IMG/VR virus record: IMGVR_UViG_3300048823_000083 | Span: 1 to 31,451 of that record | Source: a virus | Strand: one strand, 5' to 3' | DNA: 31,451 nucleotides | Part shown: one piece after another, positions 9,448-15,875 of the stretch | How the letters are laid out: the number at the start of each line of letters is the position of its first letter | Numbering within the stretch: the stretch's first letter is position 1 | The notes under the pieces: model-generated | Told to the model about the DNA's origin: nothing | What the model saw: only the letters and a program-made list of their open reading frames with translations | Databases searched by the model: none | Translations under genes and position numbers: made by a program

Positions 9448-10143
9448 ATGAATTACTTAGACTTACAATACGGTGTTTGTGGCGTTTACGCAATTATGAA
9501 TTGTGTCAATGGGCAGGTTTACATCGGTTCGGCGATGGACATCAAACGTCGTTGGGTCGTTCATGTTAACCGACTACGAGCGGAAACTTATACTACCCAC
9601 ACCAGTCCCATTCTTTGGTCGGCGTGGAAGAAGTACGGTGAATCCAGCTTCGATTTTTTCGTTCTTGAAGAAGTGCCTGACCGCCTCTGGTTGATGGTTC
9701 GAGAGCAACTTTGGCTCAACGATGTTCAACCGTGGAAGCGGGAAAATGGCTATAACATTCTTCCTACCGCTGAGAGTAGGCTAGGGCACATAGCATCCGA
9801 GGAAACGCGACGTAAATCATCTGTCGCTACAACGCGAGCTAAACTCGGGAAACCGCTCTCACAAGAACACTGTGAGGCTATTTCTAGAGGACATATCGGT
9901 AAACCTTGGACTGATAAACAACGGGAGGCTGATAGAAGTAGGGCTTACATAACGGAAGATTGGCGAGCCGCCAATTCTGTCCGTACTTCTGGCGAAACCA
10001 ATCCATTCTTCGGTAAGACTCACCCATCCGAACTCTTACCGACTCTTCAACAAGCCGCTGTATTGGGTCGCCATACTCGCTGGCACGTAAACCGTGGCAT
10101 CGTCAATCCCGCTTGTGGACTTTGTGAAATAGGGGTTTCATAG
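9448..10143 (+). CDS. GIY-YIG homing endonuclease (Seg-like, free-standing)
   Basis: The 231-aa protein begins GVCGVYAIMNCVNGQVYIGSAMDIKRRW, a textbook GIY-YIG nuclease core (G-x-Y...YIG, catalytic Arg in KRRW, Glu in VREQLWL). Its C-terminus has NUMOD-like DNA-binding repeats (LSQEHCEAISRGHIGKPWTDKQREA, NPFFGKTH). ATG 9448 is chosen because the nuclease motif starts right after it. The frame is open further upstream to 9331, but that part overlaps the tail gene. It sits between structural genes with no interrupted reading frame around it, so it is an intergenic homing gene rather than an intron or intein. It cuts DNA to spread itself between related phages. The start lacks a strong ribosome binding site. 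Confidence 0.9.
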   Translation: MNYLDLQYGVCGVYAIMNCVNGQVYIGSAMDIKRRWVVHVNRLRAETYTTHTSPILWSAWKKYGESSFDFFVLEEVPDRLWLMVREQLWLNDVQPWKRENGYNILPTAESRLGHIASEETRRKSSVATTRAKLGKPLSQEHCEAISRGHIGKPWTDKQREADRSRAYITEDWRAANSVRTSGETNPFFGKTHPSELLPTLQQAAVLGRHTRWHVNRGIVNPACGLCEIGVS

Positions 10144-10147
10144 GTAT

Positions 10148-11515
10148 ATGCTTGAACACCCGCCTATCATGTACCACGGGACGAGCCATGAGAATCGTCA
10201 AAGTATTTTGGAACATGGTTTGTTGCGATCCAAGGGCGAAGCTGCACAGATGGGCGGCTATGGTGGAATCTTTCTCTCCTCAAAATACACGCCTCAAGGC
10301 GGTGGAATTGATGAATGGGAAGTAGACGTGAGGGGCCTTGATCTTGAAGAGGACGATACAACTATCCCCGAAGATGAAGAAGACACATGGTGGGTTACCT
10401 ACGATGTGGACATACCACCAGAACGGTTAAAATTGATGTCAAAAGAAAAACAGGCATCTTCTAAGCTCTCATACATCTCGTCGCCGCAAGGCATTCTGGA
10501 ACTTAACGTCATCCGTGACGCAAACCCCCGCGTGACTTTGGTGTTAGACCTCGGAATTCCCAATTTTACCGTGTTTTCCATGACCTTACCGCTGGTGGAA
10601 AACCAGCCCCAAGCCATGTCCGAACTCTTGGCGGAAGCTATTCATGTCCTCTGCGATGAGGTCGCGAACTTCATGCTCGTGATGGACTATCAGCAGGAAA
10701 TAATAGTGCAAATTTATAGTACCGTGCTCAATTGCTACAAAGGAATGAGTAAGGAGACGGACTCAGACAAAACCACGGGCGACTTGACGGAGGACGATTT
10801 TGTTAAGACGTACGCGGGCACTTTCAACCTGCCTCAATCATTCGTGAATGAAACGCAAAACCGCGTAGTCACCGCAGCCAAAGTTATCAAGCGCCCACCG
10901 AAGTGCCGTAGGATTGAATTCTCGACGGAGAAGCCCGCAAAACCCACGACAAGCGATGTGGCTCGGGTGATCCGTCAGTACCGAGGACGTTCGCTTAGGA
11001 CACAGCCAAAGCCGCTGTTTGTTGTGGTATACGATCAAGTTGGTCGTCCTTCGGGCACGCTCCCGCTCGGCCCGCAGTTTAAGAACAAGTTGCTCAATTT
11101 GGTCAATAAGAGGGGCTCCGCAGAATTCACTAACGCCGTCACGCTGGACAACGAACATGAGATGCGTTATCTTGCGGTGGACGGTATCCCCGGCACAATC
11201 ACAATCGACGGTCGCATCTACAGACCAACAGCCACGGCGGGGCTCGATACGGCACTTTACTCGGGGGATGAGGGCGACTGGTTGGTAAAGCTTATGGATG
11301 GGCGGATTGTAGGACCCTTCCCCGGGCGTCCATGCTTTATTGACTTACGGCGTCTGAACTACCCCATTCCGAAGAATCGTAACCGCTGGCATCTTTTGAG
11401 TGAGGGGGATATTCCCGATCCTGAACCTGAAGAGCCCGAGGAAAGCGACGAAAATGGCGTATTAGAACCTGAGGGCGGTAGTCAGGACGAAAACGCGGGG
11501 AAAATTACCCTTTAG
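10148..11515 (+). CDS. Protein with N-terminal ADP-ribosyltransferase/RNA 2'-phosphotransferase (KptA)-like domain
   Basis: This 455-aa protein has an N-terminal domain (about residues 8-98) reading MYHGTSHENRQSILEHGLL...GGIFLSS...WEVDVRGLDLEED...DIPPERL. The YHGTS...IL-HGL motif, the GGIF-S strand and the D-IPPE-L end match the KptA/ART-like fold that binds NAD+. Such enzymes transfer ADP-ribose to proteins or remove 2'-phosphates from RNA. The remaining 350 residues are unrecognised, end in an acidic Pro/Glu-rich tail, and lie in a run of virion genes. A virion-delivered ART (compare T4 Alt) is therefore possible but unproven. ATG 10148 follows AGGGGTTTCATAGGTAT. Confidence 0.7.
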   Translation: MLEHPPIMYHGTSHENRQSILEHGLLRSKGEAAQMGGYGGIFLSSKYTPQGGGIDEWEVDVRGLDLEEDDTTIPEDEEDTWWVTYDVDIPPERLKLMSKEKQASSKLSYISSPQGILELNVIRDANPRVTLVLDLGIPNFTVFSMTLPLVENQPQAMSELLAEAIHVLCDEVANFMLVMDYQQEIIVQIYSTVLNCYKGMSKETDSDKTTGDLTEDDFVKTYAGTFNLPQSFVNETQNRVVTAAKVIKRPPKCRRIEFSTEKPAKPTTSDVARVIRQYRGRSLRTQPKPLFVVVYDQVGRPSGTLPLGPQFKNKLLNLVNKRGSAEFTNAVTLDNEHEMRYLAVDGIPGTITIDGRIYRPTATAGLDTALYSGDEGDWLVKLMDGRIVGPFPGRPCFIDLRRLNYPIPKNRNRWHLLSEGDIPDPEPEEPEESDENGVLEPEGGSQDENAGKITL

Positions 11516-11543
11516 GACTATCCCCCGCTATAACGAGGACATC

Positions 11544-12173
11544 ATGCGTAATTTTGACCAATTCGGTAGCGTTGTGTCGGACGTGAACGTCAGCATCAAG
11601 CGACAGGACACGGGCGAGACCCTGTATCAAGCTCACAACGTCATTGTAAACACTTCAAAATTTTTGTTCGCTCGTCTTATGGCGAACGTATTCCCCAATG
11701 ACCCGAATCCTCCGTACCAGCAAGGGCACGAACCCCTGTACGGCGTGTGGGGCTTGGCTCTCGGCGCAGGTTCCGCACAGTGGGCTCCAGAGACACAGCC
11801 CGATCCGACGCCCGTGCAGACGGCACTCGTCGCCGAGTTTCTCCGTAAAAAGTTGTCCAAAGTCAACTTCGTGGACAGCAATCAAAACCCTCTGAGTACG
11901 TTGAGTACCGTGGTTGATTTCCAAACCACGATCAATGCGACCACGGACAACATCACGCAAGGCATCCGTGAGATGGGCTTGATCGGCGGCGGCACTTTCG
12001 GTACAAATCCACCAAGCACACAGACACTCATGGAGACGGCTCCGTATTTCAATCCGAGCGCCATTCCTCCGGGTCCTGCGAACAGTGTCATATTGGTAAA
12101 TTATCTTACCCTACCGCCGCTCGTTCTCCCACCCGGCGTGAATGTAATCATCAGTTGGATTTTACAATTTTAG
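11544..12173 (+). CDS. Tail-tip/tail-fibre-like structural protein
   Basis: The protein is 209 aa, with ATG preceded by ACGAGGACATC. It is rich in Asn/Pro/Thr and beta-like, with the segment YGVWGLALGAGSAQWAPETQPDPT, a layout typical of phage tail proteins that present a 'LALG-G' strand-loop. No catalytic motifs are visible. The C-terminus is very hydrophobic (VILVNYLTLPPLVLPPGVNVIISWILQF), as in buried beta-trimerisation ends. It closes the structural block. Its exact role is unknown. Confidence 0.65.
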   Translation: MRNFDQFGSVVSDVNVSIKRQDTGETLYQAHNVIVNTSKFLFARLMANVFPNDPNPPYQQGHEPLYGVWGLALGAGSAQWAPETQPDPTPVQTALVAEFLRKKLSKVNFVDSNQNPLSTLSTVVDFQTTINATTDNITQGIREMGLIGGGTFGTNPPSTQTLMETAPYFNPSAIPPGPANSVILVNYLTLPPLVLPPGVNVIISWILQF

Positions 12174-12221
12174 CGACTGAAAAAATCTGACTTCCTCAGT
12201 GTAGTTGTAGTGACTGAAAAC

Positions 12222-12491
12222 ATGCTTTCCTTTTGGCCCCACATTCCGTTCGCACACATAGCCAGTGCCGTCGCCGGCGGAATTCTGGGCTATCCGTTCA
12301 AGGCAGCTTGGGACTGGTGGATCGAGACGTTCTGGATCGGCTTCAAGCTGGGTATCAAAGAATCGGAAGGCGGCAGGCGACTCATAGCGGCTTTTAATCA
12401 AGGCAAAGCCGAGGCGGAAGCGAGGACTCTGGCGAAGCATCCCGAACTCAAGTCTGCACTCGACGAAATACACGCGAAAGAGGCCCAGTAA
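12222..12491 (+). CDS. Small amphipathic/membrane-associated protein, function unknown
   Basis: The protein is 89 aa from ATG 12222; an in-frame GTG at 12210 is an alternative and neither has a clear Shine-Dalgarno. The N-terminus (FWPHIPFAHIASAVAGGILGYPF) is one hydrophobic segment, followed by a Trp-rich patch (AAWDWWIETFWIGF). A charged Ala/Glu/Lys helix ends in DEIHAKEAQ. One membrane-facing helix plus a charged tail would fit a holin/spanin-like or membrane-tethered protein, but I have no family match. Its stop overlaps the next start (TAATG). Confidence 0.6.
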   Translation: MLSFWPHIPFAHIASAVAGGILGYPFKAAWDWWIETFWIGFKLGIKESEGGRRLIAAFNQGKAEAEARTLAKHPELKSALDEIHAKEAQ

Positions 12492-12637
12492 TGGCATTTT
12501 TCAAACGGTTCGCAGCGAAGGTCAACGAAGAGGATAACGTCGTCTGCACTGCGGAAGAAGTTGACGAAGTGGTGAAAGACCGCAAGAAGCGGAAGAAGAA
12601 AAAGAAGGAAGACGATTCCTCGGACACCGATTCCTAA
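12491..12637 (+). CDS. 48-aa highly charged protein, function unknown
   Basis: This frame starts on the TAATG overlap and encodes MAFFKRFAAKVNEED... followed by an unbroken basic run (KDRKKRKKKKKE) and an acidic DDSSDTDS end. A hydrophobic start, polylysine middle and acidic tail suggest a nucleic-acid or membrane-surface binder. It is coupled to the gene before it, and promoter-like sequence begins at its stop. Confidence 0.6.
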   Translation: MAFFKRFAAKVNEEDNVVCTAEEVDEVVKDRKKRKKKKKEDDSSDTDS

Positions 12638-12660
12638 AATCGCTCCCGCCGCAGTATTAG
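12636..12660 (+). promoter_or_regulatory. Phage promoter of the CTAAAATC...TATTA type
   Basis: The -10-like box TATTAG (12655-12660) lies 13 nt after CTAAAATC. The same element at the same spacing occurs before the ParB-like gene (13565). Transcription would start about 12667, just upstream of the tRNA-like gene. Confidence 0.5.
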
Positions 12661-12681
12661 ACCCTATGGACAATGTAGAAT

Positions 12682-12754
12682 GCGGGGATAGTTTAGCGGT
12701 AAAACAGCCGACCCAATCGGAAATCGGGGGTTCAAATCCAGCCTCTCCGCTCCA
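12682..12754 (+). tRNA. Degenerate tRNA-like gene, possibly tRNA-Trp(CCA)
   Basis: A GCGGGGA/TCTCCGC acceptor stem with U73 and an encoded CCA, a good D arm (GTTT...AAAC with AGCGGT) and a TTCAAAT T-loop are visible. The T stem is poorly paired (GGGGG against CCAGC). The anticodon region CCGA-CCCAA-TCGG folds tightly. Read as a 7-nt loop (ACCCAAT), the anticodon would be CCA (Trp), but position 33 is C, not U. A reading frame (GDSLAVKQPTQ...) through it is a tRNA shadow. It may be a decaying or unconventional tRNA. Confidence 0.5.
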
Positions 12755-12800
12755 ATCTGCACGCCAACTTGCCGAGCAACGATTCAAGACCAATCCAGTA

Positions 12801-13538
12801 ATGTGTTTCCAGCGACATCTAATTGAAGCTTCCGCCGAGCTTAATCCTCGGGAAAAATACCCTAAAGAATTCCTGCTTCACGAAGGTGTGCGGGAGATCA
12901 CTCGTGCTGAGTGTGCGACATTCATTGAGCAGTATGAATACCTCGGCACCCTCGGTCGCGGTAGCGTGTACTACGGGTTGTTCATGCCGAATGGCGAGAT
13001 GGTTGGGGCCAACTGCTTCTGCACAAGTGGCGGCGGGATTGGGAACATTTGTGGGCCTGAGTACGCGGGTAAGACCGCTAACCTAGCCCGTGGGTGTTGT
13101 GTCCTCCACGCCCCCGTCAACGCGGGCTCGTTCTTTACTGCTCGTTCAATCAAGATGGCGTATGCGAAATACGGATGGCAAGTGTACTTTGCTTACAGTG
13201 ACCCCAACGCCAGTGAGAACGGCAAGCTTTACAAAATCCTGAACTGGTACTATCTTGGCGCGGGCCTCAACCATAGTGGCGGGCATAGTGACTGGTATAA
13301 GGACGGCAACAGGATCAAAAGCTACGCCGTGTTCCGCGATGGCGGCAAGGCCCTAGTGAAGTACGGCTATGAGCCGGGCACAGGCGGGCAATGGGCGTGG
13401 CTGCGAGCTAATGGTTGGGAGCAGAGAATTGATCCCGACAAAGGGAAATTCTGCTGGTTTGAGGGCAACAAACGCGAAGTACGAGCCGCAAAAGCGGCGT
13501 GTCGCTACCCCCTTGATCTACCATTCCCAGAAAAATAA
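12801..13538 (+). CDS. Mom-like GNAT-fold protein (DNA modification family)
   Basis: About 245 aa from ATG 12801. The frame is open back to ATG 12666 but that part is the tRNA-like gene. Signature pieces are FIEQYEYLGTLGRGSVYYGLFMPNG, LARGCCVLHAPVNAGSFFTARSIKMAY, YFAYSDPNASENGKLYKILNWYYLGAG. Known of the family: Mu Mom and relatives share the 'YHYLG...YYG', 'SR-V-D-AP-NS-S' and 'S-AD...G-IYQA-N-Y-G' motifs and convert adenine to N6-carbamoylmethyladenine, protecting phage DNA from restriction. The SADP-like 'YSDPNASENGKLYKILNWYYLG' is the best match. The 'SR' Arg is LARG here. Assignment as a DNA-modifying GNAT is inference, strengthened by the thymine-pyrophosphorylase gene 1.4 kb away. Confidence 0.7.
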   Translation: MCFQRHLIEASAELNPREKYPKEFLLHEGVREITRAECATFIEQYEYLGTLGRGSVYYGLFMPNGEMVGANCFCTSGGGIGNICGPEYAGKTANLARGCCVLHAPVNAGSFFTARSIKMAYAKYGWQVYFAYSDPNASENGKLYKILNWYYLGAGLNHSGGHSDWYKDGNRIKSYAVFRDGGKALVKYGYEPGTGGQWAWLRANGWEQRIDPDKGKFCWFEGNKREVRAAKAACRYPLDLPFPEK

Positions 13539-13543
13539 ATCAA

Positions 13544-13570
13544 CTAAAATCTTCGAACTTGTGGTATTAT
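13544..13570 (+). promoter_or_regulatory. Promoter with extended -10 (TGGTATTAT)
   Basis: CTAAAATC is followed by 13 nt and TATTAT (13565-13570), preceded by TGG. It matches the window's recurring promoter family. Transcription would begin near 13577, at the base of a hairpin. Confidence 0.65.
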
Positions 13571-13576
13571 GTAAAT

Positions 13577-13681
13577 GCGGGATGATATCCCGCTAGTACG
13601 AGGGTCAGGGCGCAATGACCATCACAACAGACGCGCCCCTTGGGTTTCAAAGAAACTCATTGTACAAACGAGGAGGGTCAA
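13577..13681 (+). promoter_or_regulatory. Structured 5' leader with an H-type pseudoknot
   Basis: From the predicted start the leader forms three elements. First is a hairpin GCGGGAT/ATCCCGC (13577-13593). Second is an H-type pseudoknot: GGTCA (13603-13607) pairs with TGACC (13616-13620), while GGGCGC (13608-13613) in its loop pairs with GCGCCC (13633-13638), across an A-rich 12-nt loop. Third is a GTTTC/GAAAC hairpin just before the AGGAGGG ribosome binding site. This is compact enough to be a ligand- or protein-responsive leader, or an RNA-stabilising cap. No known riboswitch class was recognised. Confidence 0.55.
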
Positions 13682-14668
13682 ATGACCATTACTCAGAGCA
13701 CGATCTCTAAATCCACCCAGACTGTCGAAAAGCCGACATCGGCTTTCATTTATGACAGCGAAGGAAATCGTTATCAGGTTTCCTTTGAAATTGTTACACC
13801 TGATGCATCCCGAGCATACCGCTCAAAACGGGTTGGGAATCGCAAAGAAACTAACATCGACAAATATGGTGCGGACATGGTGAACGGTCGGTGGACCGTC
13901 ACAGGTCAGCCCATCATTTTCGATGAAAATGACGAGTTGAACGACGGCAACAACCGCACGGGGGCATCCGACAAGTTCAATGTCTCCTTCGAGACTCTCG
14001 TTGTTCGCGGAGTTCAGACCGCCGCACACCTGAACATCGACACGGGCGCATCTCGTACCCTTCTCAACGCCCTCCAGTTCATCAATCACAATCTTTCCGA
14101 AAGTGAGAAGATGGACTACATCGGCACGGTCGGATACATGTTGAAACGTATCGTGCAGGTAGATATGGGACGCGCCGTCGCTTCAAACTCCTTCACCACT
14201 CGCTCCGAAGAACTCGAAGCATTGAAAACGTACAAGTCGGGTACGCCCGAATGTGCCGCTGGCGTGGAAGACATCGTGGCCTTAGTACAACATTTCAAGG
14301 TCGGGCGTGAGTTGCTCGGTTTCTTGACATGGCTGTACTCCCGTAAGGCTTACGGTTATAAGGGGAAGATGAAAGAGTTCCTCGAAGCCTACCAGCCCAA
14401 GGACCCAAGTGCATCGACGAAGTGGAACCATCCTGCTCAGGTGCTCTACCGCAAGTTGAGCAAGTCGAATCTGAACAAGAGTGAGCGTCTTGGTGTGGCG
14501 ATGGCCGCTATCAATTCGTACATCTTGGACAACCCGCTGCCCAAAACTGCCACTGGCGATTCTTACCTTAAGGTGCCTCGGCTGTTTGAGGTTGGCGACA
14601 CGGGTGAAATTATTCGCACGAGCAATCCGAAGCCCCCAAAGACGAAAAGGGCTGTAGCGGGCAACTAA
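13682..14668 (+). CDS. ParB-like (ParB/sulfiredoxin fold) phage protein
   Basis: 328 aa from ATG 13682, chosen for the AGGAGGG 6 nt upstream. The segment NIDKYGADMVNGRWTVTGQPIIFDENDELNDGNNRTGASDKFNVSFETLVVRGV matches phage ParB-N-like proteins ('...DM--G-W--TG-PI-FD--G-L-DG-HR--A------ETLVVRG'). The usual GQHR is GNNR here, so the catalytic/nucleotide-binding His is replaced by Asn. A helical C-terminal half (to about residue 300) follows. The host ParB fold binds CTP and DNA; the phage family's job is not established. A strong terminator follows, so this is a monocistronic unit with its own promoter and leader, probably highly expressed. Confidence 0.75.
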   Translation: MTITQSTISKSTQTVEKPTSAFIYDSEGNRYQVSFEIVTPDASRAYRSKRVGNRKETNIDKYGADMVNGRWTVTGQPIIFDENDELNDGNNRTGASDKFNVSFETLVVRGVQTAAHLNIDTGASRTLLNALQFINHNLSESEKMDYIGTVGYMLKRIVQVDMGRAVASNSFTTRSEELEALKTYKSGTPECAAGVEDIVALVQHFKVGRELLGFLTWLYSRKAYGYKGKMKEFLEAYQPKDPSASTKWNHPAQVLYRKLSKSNLNKSERLGVAMAAINSYILDNPLPKTATGDSYLKVPRLFEVGDTGEIIRTSNPKPPKTKRAVAGN

Positions 14669-14689
14669 ACTACTGTACCCTATTCCCAC

Positions 14690-14718
14690 CCCCCGCCTTT
14701 TGGCGGGGGTTTTCTTTT
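14690..14718 (+). terminator. Rho-independent terminator
   Basis: An 8-bp GC stem CCCCCGCC/GGCGGGGG with a TTTT loop is followed by TTTTCTTTT. It ends the ParB-like transcript. Confidence 0.9.
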
Positions 14719-14729
14719 GTGGTGTTATT

Positions 14730-14750
14730 TCATTCGTCTCGGCGTATTAT
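14730..14750 (+). promoter_or_regulatory. Promoter-like -10 (CGTATTATG)
   Basis: TATTAT (14745-14750) lies 11 nt before the GGAAGGAG ribosome binding site of the next gene. The upstream CNAAARTS element seen at other sites is not obvious here, so it is a weaker family member. Confidence 0.4.
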
Positions 14751-14766
14751 GTAGGAAGGAGATTTT

Positions 14767-14985
14767 ATGCAGCGGCATCGACGGTGTGGAGAGCACAGGA
14801 AATTTGCCTCACAAAAAGAGGCTGATGAAGAGTTAGGCAAGGTTGCGTTGTGGGGAATGAGACGCGGGGGCGACACGTGGCGGTTGCTCAAGGTGTTCCC
14901 CTGCGGGGATCATTGGCACATCGGCAGGGATTGGGCGTCGAAGTTTATGCTTCCCGAAGACAAATCTGTTGGAAAGTCAGTTTAG
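14767..14985 (+). CDS. Small Cys/His protein, function unknown
   Basis: 72 aa with GGAAGGAG just upstream. The sequence MQRHRRCGEHRKFASQKEADEEL...LKVFPCGDHWHIGR follows the layout of small phage proteins in which 'F-S-EA--AL' is followed by 'C----WH(I)G'. These Cys/His residues suggest a small zinc knuckle. It converges on the minus-strand pyrophosphorylase, overlapping its stop by 4 nt. Confidence 0.65.
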   Translation: MQRHRRCGEHRKFASQKEADEELGKVALWGMRRGGDTWRLLKVFPCGDHWHIGRDWASKFMLPEDKSVGKSV

Positions 14986-15815
14986 GGTCGTCCCGGATAG
15001 CCGTTACGCGGTTTGCCCTCACCTAACCGCACCCGCTCATACTTATCGAACTCACAAAGGCAATTCTGGAGGTCCTGCATGTGGATTTCCGGCATACCCA
15101 CGTTGGCGACCAATGGTTTGATCTGCCGCCGCAGGTCGAGCATGGTGTCTAACCACATTGACTCTTGCCAGCTTTGATCCACGGGGTAATTCATGACGCG
15201 ATTCAACCCGCGTTTACTGCCCGGTCCGCTGCACGCCCAGTCCGACCAATCCACACAGTTTTCAAGTAGGTAGGTGTATTTCGTGTCGCACACGATTTGT
15301 CCCCCGAGAAAGCTGCCCAAGCCGTTAAACTCGGTCAGACGTTTGTGGAAGGTCGCAAGGCTCCACGCTTCTTCGGTGATGTAGTCGCGTTGACACCAAA
15401 GAGGGTTGAGAACTTCGCTGGCGAGATACCTCGCCTTGGATGCAAATCCTGCCTTTGCGGGTACGATGTAGACGCCCGTGAAGACTTTCTCTTTCGCCTG
15501 CTTGCGGCGTTCGAGCACTTCGACGAAATGCATCGGGTCAAACGGGACGGGGTAGCCAAGCTCTTCGAGCGTGTCGGGCCAATTTACGAGACGGGCGACT
15601 GCCATCGCAAACCATACCTCAGGTTCATCAACGTGTGGTTGACGCCAGTTCTTGGCAATCCACTGCGTCACCTTGTCAAGTTCACGATACACGTTGCAGA
15701 AACGATAGGCTTGCAGGATGGGGTCTTCTGTCCAAGGTTTCGGGTACCCAGCGGTTTTGGCTTCGTAGATCGCGTGCCGTTCGGTGATCCATGCAAAAAG
15801 GGCTTCAATTCTCAT
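14982..15815 (-). CDS. Alpha-glutamyl/putrescinyl-thymine pyrophosphorylase-like enzyme (hypermodified DNA)
   Basis: 277 aa on the minus strand. The frame is open further to 16169, but the start at 15815 is chosen because the conserved N-terminus begins there (MRIEALFAWITERHAIYEAKTAG) and a TATTAT promoter lies 8 nt upstream. Residues 25-50 (PKPWTEDPILQAY, RFCNVYRELDKVT) are the family hallmark; other conserved stretches follow. Known of the family: these glycosylase-fold enzymes act on pyrophosphorylated 5-hydroxymethyl-uracil in DNA to install alpha-glutamyl or alpha-putrescinyl thymine, making phage DNA resistant to host nucleases. No hmU kinase or dUMP hydroxymethylase is in this window and these would have to be elsewhere. 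It is one of only two convincing minus-strand genes. Confidence 0.85.
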   Translation of the reverse strand: MRIEALFAWITERHAIYEAKTAGYPKPWTEDPILQAYRFCNVYRELDKVTQWIAKNWRQPHVDEPEVWFAMAVARLVNWPDTLEELGYPVPFDPMHFVEVLERRKQAKEKVFTGVYIVPAKAGFASKARYLASEVLNPLWCQRDYITEEAWSLATFHKRLTEFNGLGSFLGGQIVCDTKYTYLLENCVDWSDWACSGPGSKRGLNRVMNYPVDQSWQESMWLDTMLDLRRQIKPLVANVGMPEIHMQDLQNCLCEFDKYERVRLGEGKPRNGYPGRP

Positions 15816-15875
15816 CTTTTCAATAATACCACAATTCTCTTCACTTTCGACTATATTACTGAGGACCTTTTCCTG
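15816..15875. promoter_or_regulatory. Divergent promoter region
   Basis: On the minus strand, TGGTATTAT (-10 at 15823-15828) is preceded at the family spacing by CGAAAGTG and lies 7-8 nt upstream of the pyrophosphorylase ATG, implying a very short or absent leader. On the plus strand, ACTATATTACTGAGGACC precedes the next gene and supplies a weak -10 and a GAGG ribosome binding site. About 60 nt serve both directions. Confidence 0.5.

Noticed and set aside
15297-15875. Upstream extension of the 572-aa plus-strand gene
   Set aside because: It lies entirely opposite the well-supported pyrophosphorylase gene; the ATG at 15876 has a ribosome binding site.
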